From NCBI RefSeq assembly GCF_900109055.1, contig NZ_FOIV01000001.1:478682-542681 (forward strand): a DNA stretch of 64,000 nt, given 5' to 3'. Positions 54,288 to 62,951 of the stretch are shown in pieces. A program made the translations under genes and the position numbers. This DNA comes from Prevotella sp. khp7 (GTDB lineage: Bacteria > Bacteroidota > Bacteroidia > Bacteroidales > Bacteroidaceae). The notes under the pieces are model-generated. The model was not told the DNA's origin. It did not search any database and worked only from the letters and a program-made list of their open reading frames with translations. The first letter of the stretch is position 1. Every line of letters begins with the position of its first letter.

Positions 54288-55619
54288 ATGCGATTTATTA
54301 CTCTAACAATTATGAGTTTAACGGCAGGCATATGGTTTGCAACGCCTGCTAAGTCACAAACTTCAAAGGCAGAACTGATGGCACACATGGAGTTGGCAAG
54401 TGGCAATTATTGCAACTATCCACTGCCAACGAAACAGATTACGCCTGCCCCCGATGGTTATGAACCGTTCTACGTGAGCCATTACGGTCGTCACGGCGCA
54501 CGTTACATGACGGGATCGAAACATTTCAAGTATGTCATTGGGAAGATGGATTCTGCCCAGACAAAAGGATGGCTGACCGAGAAAGGCGAGGAGATTCTGG
54601 CCCGTGTGAAGGTGGCTGCCGCTGACGCCTGGCATCGAGACGGTGACCTGACACGACTCGGTGCACGCCAGCATCAGGGCATCGCCCGCCGACTGAGTCA
54701 GAACTATCCCGAACTGCTGATGCAACCCATCACGGTGAAGGCAAACTCATCGACCGTCCGCCGCTGTATGCTCTCAATGGCCAACTTCTGTCAGGAACTG
54801 AAAGCCCTTAATCCACAGCTCAACGTCACGATGGATGCCAGCGAGCACGACATGTATTATCTCATTCCCAACGACAGCATCTTCATCCCGGGAAAGGGCT
54901 GCGACAACGCGCTCTATGAGAAACTCGACAGTTTCCGCCATGAGAAACTGAACGGTCGCCGCCAGATAGCCCTGCTGTTCAAGGACCCGAAGGCCGTAGA
55001 AGGCTGGATCGACGGCTATAAGTTCTGCGACGCCCTGTGGAACATTGTATCAGATATGGAATGTCTGCCAGAACTCGGGCTGAAGTTCAACGATCTCTTT
55101 ACGGACGACGAACTCATAGACGGCTTCTTCGTCTACAACGCCAGCTGGTGCCTGTGGGAGGGACTTATGCCAGGCTCGCGCCCCAACTACTATGCCATCT
55201 ATCCGCTGCTGAAGAATTTCCTCGACGAGGCCGACTTGATAATCGCCTCGGGCGAGAAGCAGGTACGCCTGCGCTTCGGTCACGACAGCGTTGTGCTGCC
55301 CTTCTCATTCATCCTTGGCGTCAACGAGGCCATCCACGGCACTCAGAACATGGACAATCTGCACAATACGTTCTCCATCATCCGTCTGATTCCGATGGCA
55401 GGCAACGTACAGATCATCTTTTTCCGTAAGCAGGGGTCAGACGATATTCTCGTGAAGTTCCTCATGAATGAGAACGAGACCTCCATCCCCATCAAGACCG
55501 ACTGCTACCCCTTCTATCACTGGAAGGACGTGAGTGCTTATTACCGTAACATACTGAAAGAAGCTAACATGAGATATAAAACCCAAGATGAATATGAAGA
55601 CGAGGAAGATAGCGATTGA
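54288..55619 (+). CDS. Secreted histidine acid phosphatase
   Basis: 443 residues with a signal peptide (about 1-23, cut near AKSQ). The catalytic motif SHYGRHGARY is near residue 62. The C-terminal acid/base Asp of the HAE/HAD type is not obvious. The body fits histidine-type phosphatases such as phytase or MINPP relatives by its length and strand pattern. It is likely to act in the periplasm on a phosphorylated sugar or inositol compound. Its end overlaps the ROK gene by 32 bp, so the genes are cotranscribed. Confidence 0.78.
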   Translation: MRFITLTIMSLTAGIWFATPAKSQTSKAELMAHMELASGNYCNYPLPTKQITPAPDGYEPFYVSHYGRHGARYMTGSKHFKYVIGKMDSAQTKGWLTEKGEEILARVKVAAADAWHRDGDLTRLGARQHQGIARRLSQNYPELLMQPITVKANSSTVRRCMLSMANFCQELKALNPQLNVTMDASEHDMYYLIPNDSIFIPGKGCDNALYEKLDSFRHEKLNGRRQIALLFKDPKAVEGWIDGYKFCDALWNIVSDMECLPELGLKFNDLFTDDELIDGFFVYNASWCLWEGLMPGSRPNYYAIYPLLKNFLDEADLIIASGEKQVRLRFGHDSVVLPFSFILGVNEAIHGTQNMDNLHNTFSIIRLIPMAGNVQIIFFRKQGSDDILVKFLMNENETSIPIKTDCYPFYHWKDVSAYYRNILKEANMRYKTQDEYEDEEDSD

Positions 55620-56427
55620 TTTAGGAGGAACCAACATGCGTGTTGGTCTCACCGACGGGGCAACGGTTGTCAATACCGTGATAGAGCCCTGTCCCGCCAA
55701 GGAGGCAGAAGACGTGGTGCTCAGTCAACTAAAGCGCCAGATAGCACAACTCATGACACCAGAAGTGACAGGCATCGGCGTGGGTGTGCCATCGGTGGTT
55801 GACTGCCAACAGGGTATCGTATACAACGTAGCAAACATACCCGCTTGGAAAGAGGTACATCTGAAGGAAATCCTTGAGAAAGAATTTGGCGTACCTGTAG
55901 CCGTGAACAACGATGCCAACTGTTTTGCCCTGGGCGCATGGCGCTATGGCGAAGGCCAAGGCACCAACGACATGGTCGGACTGACAATAGGCACAGGTAT
56001 CGGCTCGGGTATCATCATCGGCGGAAAACTGTATAACGGCGTAAATACCGGTGCTGGCGAAATCGGCTCACTTCCATTCAGAGACGCCGACTATGAGTTT
56101 TACTGCAGCAGCCGGTTCTTCAGCCAGCTACATGGCGACACGGGAGCCAACTTCGGCAAGCGTGCTCAGGCTGGCGATCCGCAAGCCATCGCCGTGTGGG
56201 AGGAGTTTGGAGCGAATATTGGCGAACTGATCAAAGCCGTTCTTTTCACCTACGCCCCCGAAGCCATTATCATCGGTGGCGGTATAGCCAACGCATTTTC
56301 TCTCTACGAGAAGGCCATGCGTCAGCTGCTGAGCACATTCCCCTATCCAGAGAACGTGGCAGCCACACGCATAGAGCCATCAACCTTAGCGAACGCAGCA
56401 ATGCTAGGAGCGTCGCTGTTACTTTAA
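55588..56427 (+). CDS. ROK-family sugar kinase without the usual zinc motif
   Basis: 279 residues, or 277 if started at the ATG at 55594. ATP motif IDLGGTNMRVG near residue 10, and GLTIGTGIGSGIIIGGKL near 132. The ROK zinc-binding CxCGxxGC is absent; the region reads GSLPFRDADYEFYCSSRF. Glucose, N-acetylglucosamine or glucosamine are the possible substrates. The exo-glucosaminidase that follows makes glucosamine attractive, without proof. It overlaps the phosphatase end, giving translational coupling. Confidence 0.82.
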   Translation: MNMKTRKIAIDLGGTNMRVGLTDGATVVNTVIEPCPAKEAEDVVLSQLKRQIAQLMTPEVTGIGVGVPSVVDCQQGIVYNVANIPAWKEVHLKEILEKEFGVPVAVNNDANCFALGAWRYGEGQGTNDMVGLTIGTGIGSGIIIGGKLYNGVNTGAGEIGSLPFRDADYEFYCSSRFFSQLHGDTGANFGKRAQAGDPQAIAVWEEFGANIGELIKAVLFTYAPEAIIIGGGIANAFSLYEKAMRQLLSTFPYPENVAATRIEPSTLANAAMLGASLLL

Positions 56428-56455
56428 ACATTAAAGATTAACATTAAACATTAAA
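56427..56455 (+). repeat. Three AACATTAAA copies before the GH2 start
   Basis: AACATTAAA at 56427, 56440 and 56447, overlapping the ROK stop and leading directly to the ATG at 56456. The A-rich leader may aid translation where no Shine-Dalgarno sequence is seen. Confidence 0.5.
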
Positions 56456-58948
56456 ATGATGAAAACATATCATCACCAATACTTTTCGATTCTCACATGC
56501 CTCTTTTCACTCCTACTGATGGCATGTACCGAACATAAGACACTGGATATGAACTGGGAGGTAGAAACACCCGACGGATGGATACCCGCCAAAGTGCCTG
56601 GCACCCTGATGGGTACACTGACAGCCAACGGCATAGAGCCCGAAGCGCTGACTGCCAACGACTATGCTAGAATTAACAAGACACAGTTTGAGAAAAGCTG
56701 GAAGTATCGCACCACGTTCCAGTTGCCCTCACTGAACGAGGGTGAACATGCGGTGCTCAACTTTGATGGCATCAGTTACCGAGCCAACGTATGGCTTAAC
56801 GGCAATCAGATAGCCAACAAAGAACAGATGTACGGCGCATTCCGCCAGTTTGAGTTTGATGTAACACAACAGATTGCAACAGATAACAAACTGGAGGTAG
56901 AGGTGTTTCGTGCACAGCCAGGCGAGCCTAACATAGGATTTGCCGACTGGAATCCGCGTCCGGCTGATGAGAACATGGGCATCTACCGCGAGGTGCGGGT
57001 AAAAACCTGCGGCAACGTGGCCCTGTCACATTCGGCTGTGCGATCGCGCATAAACACCAAGACGCTTAACGAGGCCTGGCTGACCATCGCTACCGAACTG
57101 CGTAACTTATCAGACAAGCCTATCGAAGGCTGCGTGCAAGGCACCGCCGACGGGCAGTCGTTCAGCTACCCTGTAAAACTGGCTCCTGGCGAGAAGAAAC
57201 GCTTTACGAGCCCTGCCGAAATACATATCAGCAACCCTAAACTGTGGTGGTGCCACAACATGGGCAAGCCCGAACTGTGCGATCTGCACATTGAGTTTGC
57301 AGAAGACCACAAAATTTCGGATTTCGAAGATGTGCGATTTGGTATTCGCGAAATAAAAAGCTACTTGACCGATGAGGGCTATCGGGGATTCATACTGAAC
57401 GGGAAAAAGATTCTCATTCGCGGTGCCGGTTGGACCGACGACATCTATCTGCGAGACACGCCTGAGAGCAACCGTCTGCAACTGGAATACGTTCGCGACA
57501 TGAACATGAACACCGTCCGATTAGAGGGCTTCTGGGGTACCTCTCAGAACCTCTACGACCTCTGCGACGAAATGGGACTTCTGATTCTCGTAGGATGGAG
57601 CTGCCATTGGGAATGGGCCGACTACCTTGGCTCGCCATGCGATGAACTATATGGCGGTATTCTCAGCAAAGAGAACATCGATCTTATTGCTAAATCGTTT
57701 GAGGATCAGGTCATGTGGCTACGCTATCATCCGTCAATTATCGGTTGGTTTGTCGGAAGTGACATGTTGCCCAAACCCGAACTTGAAAAATGCTATCAGC
57801 AATTCCTCAGTCAGGAAGATGACCGCGACTATCTGATATCGGCCAAGGATCAGACCAGTGAGATATCAGGACCTTCGGGTACAAAGATGGCGGGTCCCTA
57901 TGAGTATGTAGACCCCAAATACTGGTATCTGCCAGAAGCACCAGGTGGCGCGTTCGGTTTTAACACCGAGACAGGCATTGGCGCTCAGCTTCCTGTAAAG
58001 GAGTCGCTACAGAAAATGCTGGGCCAACAGCTATTCCCTATCGACGACCGCTGGAACATATTCTGTACCGCTTCAGGAGCTGACATGAATTCGCTCAGGC
58101 AACTGAATGAGGTTATCCACTACCGTTTTGGTGATGCGAAGGATATTGATGAATATCTGCGCCGTGCCGACATGCTGAATTATGAGAGTACCAAAGCCAT
58201 GTTTGAGGGATTCCGCGCCCGCTGGCCTCATACCACAGGTATCATCCAATGGATGCTCAACGGTTCCCGTCCCGGCATCTACTGGCAATTGTACGACTAC
58301 TACAAACAGCCCAATGCAGCCTACTACGGCGTAAAGAAAGCCAACGCCCCTGTTCAGTTGATCTACGATTACTATACCAAGACGGTATATGCCGTAAACG
58401 AGACACTGGAGATGGCTAAGGCAAAGGCCCAGATGAAACTGCTGAAGGGAGGTCAGACTACCGAGGACAGCAAAGAGATAGAGGTAGCCCCAGGTACAGT
58501 AGTCAAGGCTTTCGATATCGATACCACTGATGCAGCTGCCGCTTTCCTGTTCCTGAAGCTGACAGATAACAACGGAGACGAGATTGCTACCAATGAGTAT
58601 TTCATAGTAACCGAAAACGACACCTACAACTGGGAGAAGACTTCTTGGGTGAACACTCCCATCACGAAGTACGCCTCTTATGCCATGCTCGACGAAATGT
58701 GTTCTAAGTCATGCAAACTTTCTATTAAGAAGGATGGAGCTAAGTACGAAGTAACAGTCAGCAATCCAACAGACAAAGTGGCATTTATGATTCGGCTGAC
58801 AGCCAAGGACGAGAAAGGCGAGCTCGTATGCCCCACCTACTGGTCGGACAATTATCTGACACTGGCTCCTGGTGAGAGTCGCACCGTTAGTTGCAAACTG
58901 CCTGCAACACCAGAGGATACTGCAGTAAGCATACAGATATCCGAATAA
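56456..58948 (+). CDS. GH2 exo-beta-D-glucosaminidase-like lipoprotein
   Basis: 830 residues with a lipobox (LLLMAC, Cys near residue 24). GH2 sugar-binding and sandwich domains come first, then the barrel. WFVGSDMLPKPELE places the acid/base Asp436 where characterised exo-glucosaminidases have Asp. FGFNTETGIG gives the predicted nucleophile Glu505, and SEISGPSGTKMAGPYEYV is the typical loop before it. It removes glucosamine from the ends of chitosan-like or related glycans outside the cell or in the periplasm. A beta-mannosidase activity is the alternative. It ends with a beta-rich C-terminal domain. Confidence 0.8.
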   Translation: MMKTYHHQYFSILTCLFSLLLMACTEHKTLDMNWEVETPDGWIPAKVPGTLMGTLTANGIEPEALTANDYARINKTQFEKSWKYRTTFQLPSLNEGEHAVLNFDGISYRANVWLNGNQIANKEQMYGAFRQFEFDVTQQIATDNKLEVEVFRAQPGEPNIGFADWNPRPADENMGIYREVRVKTCGNVALSHSAVRSRINTKTLNEAWLTIATELRNLSDKPIEGCVQGTADGQSFSYPVKLAPGEKKRFTSPAEIHISNPKLWWCHNMGKPELCDLHIEFAEDHKISDFEDVRFGIREIKSYLTDEGYRGFILNGKKILIRGAGWTDDIYLRDTPESNRLQLEYVRDMNMNTVRLEGFWGTSQNLYDLCDEMGLLILVGWSCHWEWADYLGSPCDELYGGILSKENIDLIAKSFEDQVMWLRYHPSIIGWFVGSDMLPKPELEKCYQQFLSQEDDRDYLISAKDQTSEISGPSGTKMAGPYEYVDPKYWYLPEAPGGAFGFNTETGIGAQLPVKESLQKMLGQQLFPIDDRWNIFCTASGADMNSLRQLNEVIHYRFGDAKDIDEYLRRADMLNYESTKAMFEGFRARWPHTTGIIQWMLNGSRPGIYWQLYDYYKQPNAAYYGVKKANAPVQLIYDYYTKTVYAVNETLEMAKAKAQMKLLKGGQTTEDSKEIEVAPGTVVKAFDIDTTDAAAAFLFLKLTDNNGDEIATNEYFIVTENDTYNWEKTSWVNTPITKYASYAMLDEMCSKSCKLSIKKDGAKYEVTVSNPTDKVAFMIRLTAKDEKGELVCPTYWSDNYLTLAPGESRTVSCKLPATPEDTAVSIQISE

Positions 58949-58988
58949 CGGATTGACCAATCTTCCTTTATTTAGGACAGAAAGAAAG

Positions 58989-59026
58989 AAATATTCCGAA
59001 ACAGTCGATTGTTTCGGAATATTTTT
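58989..59026 (+). terminator. Terminator of the GH2 operon
   Basis: 15-bp perfect stem (58989-59003 / 59010-59024) with a 6-nt loop and a T-run at 59022-59026. The tkt -7 box starts 2 bp later. Confidence 0.88.
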
Positions 59027-59027
59027 G

Positions 59028-59035
59028 TAACTTTG
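59028..59035 (+). promoter_or_regulatory. -7 box for tkt
   Basis: TAACTTTG followed by C, 51 bp before the ATG. Its presumed -33 TTG (59009-59011) lies in the hairpin of the preceding terminator. Confidence 0.75.
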
Positions 59036-59085
59036 CGCCATTATTTCGCAAAATAGCATTTTAAACAATAAATAAACAGCTTATT

Positions 59086-61098
59086 ATGAACGACAACAAA
59101 GTAATGAACATGGCAGCCGACAATATCCGTATTCTCGCTGCTTCAATGGTTGAGAAAGCGAAGTCTGGTCACCCCGGTGGTGCCATGGGTGGCGCAGATT
59201 TCATTAACACCCTGTACAGTGAGTTCCTGGTTTACGATCCCGAGCATCCCGAGTGGGAAGGTCGCGATCGTTTCTTCCTCGACCCTGGTCACATGGCTCC
59301 AATGCTCTACAGCCAGCTCGCTCTTATCGGCAAGTTCACCCTCGAGGACCTGAAGAATCTTCGCCAGTGGGGTTCTGTAACTCCTGGTCACCCCGAGCGT
59401 GAGATTGCACGTGGCATTGAGAACACCTCTGGTCCTCTTGGTCAGGGTCACTGTTTCGCAGTAGGTGCTGCCATCGCCGCTAAATTCCTGAAGGCTCGTC
59501 TGGGCAACGTGATGAACCAGACTATCTACGCCTACATCTCTGACGGTGGTGTACAGGAGGAGATTTCACAGGGTGCTGGCCGTATTGCTGGTAACCTGGG
59601 ACTCGACAACCTGATCATGTTCTACGATGCTAACGATATTCAGCTCTCTACCAAGACCGAGGTGGTTACCTGCGAGGATACCGCCAAGAAGTACGAAGCA
59701 TGGGGCTGGTTTGTTCAGAAGATTAACGGTAACGATGTTGACCAGATTCGCGAGGCCATCAAGAAGGCTCAGGCCGAGAAGGATCGCCCATCACTCATCA
59801 TCGGTCACTGCGTTATGGGTAAGGGTGCTCGTAAGGCTGACAACAGCTCATACGAGAGCAACTGCGCTACTCACGGTGCTCCTCTTGGTGGCGATGCTTA
59901 CATCAACACCATGAAGAACCTGGGTGCCGATCCCGAGAACCCATTCCAAATCTTCCCCGAGGTTCAGGAGATGTACGCTAAGCGTGCCGAGGAGCTGAAG
60001 AAGATTGTAGCTGAGCGCTATGCCGAGAAGGCTGAGTGGGCTAAGGGTCACCCCGAGCAGGCCAAGCAGCTGGAGGAGTGGTTCAGCGGTAAGGCTCCTG
60101 TTATCGACTGGAGCAAGGTTGAGCAGAAGGCTGGTGCCGCTACACGTGGTGCAAGTGCGACTGTACTCTCTGCCCTCGCCGAGCAGGTTCCCAACATGAT
60201 TTGTGCTTCTGCCGACCTGAGCAACTCAGATAAGACCGACGGCTTCCTGAAGAAGACCAAGGACATGGTTCGTGGCGACTTCAGCGGCGCCTTCTTCGAG
60301 GCTGGTGTAGCCGAGCTCACTATGGCTTGCTGCTGTATCGGTATGGCTCTGCACGGTGGTGTTATCCCCGCTTGCGGTACCTTCTTCGTATTCTCTGACT
60401 ACATGAAGCCTGCCGTACGTATGGCTGCCCTGATGGAACTGCCTGTTAAGTTCATCTGGACTCACGATGCCTTCCGTGTAGGTGAGGATGGTCCTACCCA
60501 CGAGCCTGTTGAGCAGGAGGCGCAGATCCGTCTGATGGAGAAGCTGAAGAACCACCACGGCAAGAACTCTGTATTGGTAGTTCGTCCTGCCGATGCCGAG
60601 GAGACCACCGTTTGCTGGCGCATGGCTATGGAGAATGTTGATACCCCAACAGCGCTGATCTTCTCTCGTCAGAATATCGACATGCTGCCCGAGGGCAACG
60701 ACTACAACCAAGCTACCAAGGGTGCTTACGTTGTAGCTGGATCAGACGAGAACTTCGACGTGATTCTGCTGGCTTCAGGTTCTGAGGTTTCTACCCTCGA
60801 GGCTGGTGCTAAGCTGCTCCGCGAGGATGGCGTTAAGGTTCGCGTGGTTAGCGTTCCTTCTGAGGGATTGTTCCGCAGCCAGAGCAAGGAGTATCAGCAG
60901 AGCGTACTGCCCGCTGGTGTTAAGAAGTTCGGTCTCACCGCTGGTCTGCCCGTTAACCTCGAGGGTCTGGTAGGTGCCGACGGTACTGTATGGGGTCTCG
61001 AGAGCTTCGGTTTCTCTGCTCCTTACAAGGTGCTCGACGAGAAGCTCGGCTTCACCGGAGAGAATGTTTACAAGCAGGTTAAAGCCCTGTTAGCATAA
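59086..61098 (+). CDS. tkt: Transketolase
   Basis: 670 residues, full length. The ThDP pyrophosphate domain has GHPGGAMGGADF near residue 29 and GPLGQGHCFAVG near 118. The metal-binding DGGVQEEISQG is near 155. The second domain has DLSNSDKTDGF near 381, and the C-terminal domain ends GVTGE-like GFTGENV. It transfers two-carbon units between pentose and hexose phosphates and handles xylulose-5-phosphate from the ara pathway. Strong codon bias fits high expression. Confidence 0.96.
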   Translation: MNDNKVMNMAADNIRILAASMVEKAKSGHPGGAMGGADFINTLYSEFLVYDPEHPEWEGRDRFFLDPGHMAPMLYSQLALIGKFTLEDLKNLRQWGSVTPGHPEREIARGIENTSGPLGQGHCFAVGAAIAAKFLKARLGNVMNQTIYAYISDGGVQEEISQGAGRIAGNLGLDNLIMFYDANDIQLSTKTEVVTCEDTAKKYEAWGWFVQKINGNDVDQIREAIKKAQAEKDRPSLIIGHCVMGKGARKADNSSYESNCATHGAPLGGDAYINTMKNLGADPENPFQIFPEVQEMYAKRAEELKKIVAERYAEKAEWAKGHPEQAKQLEEWFSGKAPVIDWSKVEQKAGAATRGASATVLSALAEQVPNMICASADLSNSDKTDGFLKKTKDMVRGDFSGAFFEAGVAELTMACCCIGMALHGGVIPACGTFFVFSDYMKPAVRMAALMELPVKFIWTHDAFRVGEDGPTHEPVEQEAQIRLMEKLKNHHGKNSVLVVRPADAEETTVCWRMAMENVDTPTALIFSRQNIDMLPEGNDYNQATKGAYVVAGSDENFDVILLASGSEVSTLEAGAKLLREDGVKVRVVSVPSEGLFRSQSKEYQQSVLPAGVKKFGLTAGLPVNLEGLVGADGTVWGLESFGFSAPYKVLDEKLGFTGENVYKQVKALLA

Positions 61099-61103
61099 TA
61101 ATC

Positions 61104-61131
61104 AAGGCACGGATTAAGGTCCGTGCCTTTT
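61104..61131 (+). terminator. Terminator after tkt, built from the core of the dispersed repeat
   Basis: 10-bp perfect stem AAGGCACGGA / TCCGTGCCTT with a 6-nt loop and a T-run. The sequence GGCACGGATTAA is identical to the core of the repeats at 47365 and 61596. Confidence 0.8.
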
Positions 61132-61145
61132 AAAATTTTACTACT

Positions 61146-61589
61146 ATGGAAGTTAAAACAGTTGGAGTAGCTTGCGATCACGCAGGCTTCGCTTTAAAGC
61201 AATTTGTACTCCAGTACCTGGAGGAGAAGGGTTACCCCGTTAAGGACTATGGTACATGGAGCGACGCCAGTGTTGACTATCCTGACTTCGGTCATGCTTT
61301 GGCCGAGGGCATTGAGAGTGGTGAGGTTTATCCTGGTATTGCCATCTGTGGCAGTGGCGAGGGAATCTCGATCACACTGAATAAGCACCAGCAAGTACGC
61401 GCTGGTTTGTGCTGGATTCCAGAGATTGCACACCTCATCCGCCAGCATAACGATGCTAACGTGCTTGTCATGCCTGGTCGTTTTATTGACAATAACATGG
61501 CTCGCAAAATTATGGACGAATTCTTCACCGCAAGTTTTGAAGGTGGTCGCCATCAGAAGCGCGTGGATAAAATCCCCGTACAGAAGTAA
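61146..61589 (+). CDS. rpiB: Ribose-5-phosphate isomerase B
   Basis: Interconverts ribulose-5-phosphate and ribose-5-phosphate. 147 residues, RpiB/LacA fold. Motifs: ACDHAGFALKQF (near residue 9), DYPDFGHALAE and ICGSGEGISITLNKH with the catalytic Cys near residue 69. HNDANVLVMPGR follows. It is coexpressed with tkt (47-bp gap with a terminator), continuing the pentose pathway. Confidence 0.95.
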   Translation: MEVKTVGVACDHAGFALKQFVLQYLEEKGYPVKDYGTWSDASVDYPDFGHALAEGIESGEVYPGIAICGSGEGISITLNKHQQVRAGLCWIPEIAHLIRQHNDANVLVMPGRFIDNNMARKIMDEFFTASFEGGRHQKRVDKIPVQK

Positions 61590-61595
61590 TTATCT

Positions 61596-61695
61596 TAGGC
61601 ACGGATTAACACAGCCTTATTATTATAAGGACACGGCTCTTTACGAAAAGAAAGCCGTGTCTTTAATCTTTTTAAGCCGTGTTGATCCGTGCCTA
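61596..61695. repeat. Dispersed palindromic element, copy 2
   Basis: Outer arms TAGGCACGGATTAACAC (61596-61612) and GTGTTGATCCGTGCCTA (61679-61695) match at 16 of 17. An inner stem pairs GACACGGCT (61630-61638) with AGCCGTGTC (61653-61661). The element is about 100 bp and sits 7 bp past rpiB in a convergent gap. It shares ATAAGGACACGGCT with copy 1. Confidence 0.75.
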
Positions 61696-61697
61696 AT

Positions 61698-62834
61698 TCA
61701 ATCCTTTATATCGTATTTGCTTTTTCGCCGCTCGGCTTTGCGGGGTTTGCCAACACCATGGAAACCCAAGTGAGGAGTTTTCACACCCTGATAGCCTGCA
61801 TGGCGCTGACGTATGCGCTGAACATAGTCAACAGTTTCTGATCCGCGCATATATCCATACTTAACAATAGGATCGTTGTAGTACTGCGGTATTGCCAATT
61901 TCAATACATATGGCGACACATCGCTCCAGCGGTGTGGATTCTTACCGTCACGCTTGGCTAAGTTCATAGCATCGCGTATGTGGTGCGCTCCACCATTATA
62001 ACTGGCAAGCACGAAATTGGTACGCTCGTAATGGTCGTGAATATCGGCAAATGTATTTTGTAACTGCTTAATGTATTTAGCCGCTGCGGCAATATTAGCC
62101 TCAGGCTCGTATAGCTTGCTACGAGGAACTCCCAGATGGTCGGCCGTACCAGGCATAATCTGCATTAATCCTTTTGCCCCCACAAACGATACAGCCTTGG
62201 GGTCGAATGTCGATTCCTGATAACATTGTGCCGCCATCAAGCGCCAATCCCAACGTATATCGCGACTATAGGTCATGAAATACTGATCATAATGCGAGAT
62301 GATACCTCCTTTGGCGTCAAGCATCGGTGAGAATATGCGGCGACGTACCTTCTTAACAGTCAACAGTGCTGCCTCCTCCTTCTTTACCATATCTATCAGT
62401 TCTGGGCGATACCACGCTTGTAACTCAGCCACCAAATCAGGTTTTTCCCTGTCGGCCACAATGTTTCCAGGTGTAGGCCACGCCACGAGATCGACCTCAC
62501 TAGAGTCAAGTTTTTGAACCAGCTCCAAACTATCTCGACACACATCCACCCTAAGATGTACCCCCAACGAGTCAGCAAAACGCTGACACAACAGATACTG
62601 AGTGCCGAGTTGACGCCCATGATAATCATAGTAAGTCTCTGGTCCACTGACGGTAGCCATAATCAGTTCACCACTAGTCTGAATATCGTGCAGATCGAAG
62701 TCATCATCTACAGCCGTAGTATCCGTCACGGCTCCCCATGGCGCAATAATCGGCTCTTGCTTTTTCTCAAAACACGAGACAAGTAATAGCAAAGCCACTA
62801 CAAATACTGAATATTTATACCAATCTTGGCTCAA
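61698..62834 (-). CDS. MltF-like lytic transglycosylase lipoprotein
   Basis: 378 residues, lipobox LLLVSC (Cys 21). The start codon is TTG; no ATG lies before the lipobox. A bacterial solute-binding-like domain (about 50-190) is followed by an SLT catalytic domain (about 210-330). The latter has ECYQESTF-like AAQCYQESTFDPKAV (catalytic Glu), VGAKGLMQIMPGTA and ASYNGGAHHIRDA. It cleaves peptidoglycan glycan strands. It probably sits in the outer membrane and senses a ligand through the N-terminal domain. The promoter is at 62864-62871. Confidence 0.85.
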   Translation of the reverse strand: MSQDWYKYSVFVVALLLLVSCFEKKQEPIIAPWGAVTDTTAVDDDFDLHDIQTSGELIMATVSGPETYYDYHGRQLGTQYLLCQRFADSLGVHLRVDVCRDSLELVQKLDSSEVDLVAWPTPGNIVADREKPDLVAELQAWYRPELIDMVKKEEAALLTVKKVRRRIFSPMLDAKGGIISHYDQYFMTYSRDIRWDWRLMAAQCYQESTFDPKAVSFVGAKGLMQIMPGTADHLGVPRSKLYEPEANIAAAAKYIKQLQNTFADIHDHYERTNFVLASYNGGAHHIRDAMNLAKRDGKNPHRWSDVSPYVLKLAIPQYYNDPIVKYGYMRGSETVDYVQRIRQRHAGYQGVKTPHLGFHGVGKPRKAERRKSKYDIKD

Positions 62835-62863
62835 TTTCTTGATATCTAAATCAAAATCGAGTG

Positions 62864-62871
62864 CAAAGATA
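62864..62871 (-). promoter_or_regulatory. -7 box for the mltF-like gene
   Basis: TATCTTTG on the minus strand. It gives a leader of about 25 nt to the TTG start. It is divergent from the hisG promoter 43 bp away. Confidence 0.72.
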
Positions 62872-62913
62872 CGAATTTAAGCCCACAGATTGCGCTGATT
62901 AGAGATTTTTTTG

Positions 62914-62921
62914 TAATTTTG
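62914..62921 (+). promoter_or_regulatory. -7 box for hisG
   Basis: TAATTTTG followed by C, 31 bp before the hisG ATG. No attenuator-like leader peptide with a run of His codons is seen in the leader. Confidence 0.72.
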
Positions 62922-62951
62922 CACCCGAATTATAGACTTTAACGTGAGTAT

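Noticed and set aside
62922..62951. Histidine attenuator before hisG
   Set aside because: The leader is about 25 nt with no run of His codons and no alternative stems.
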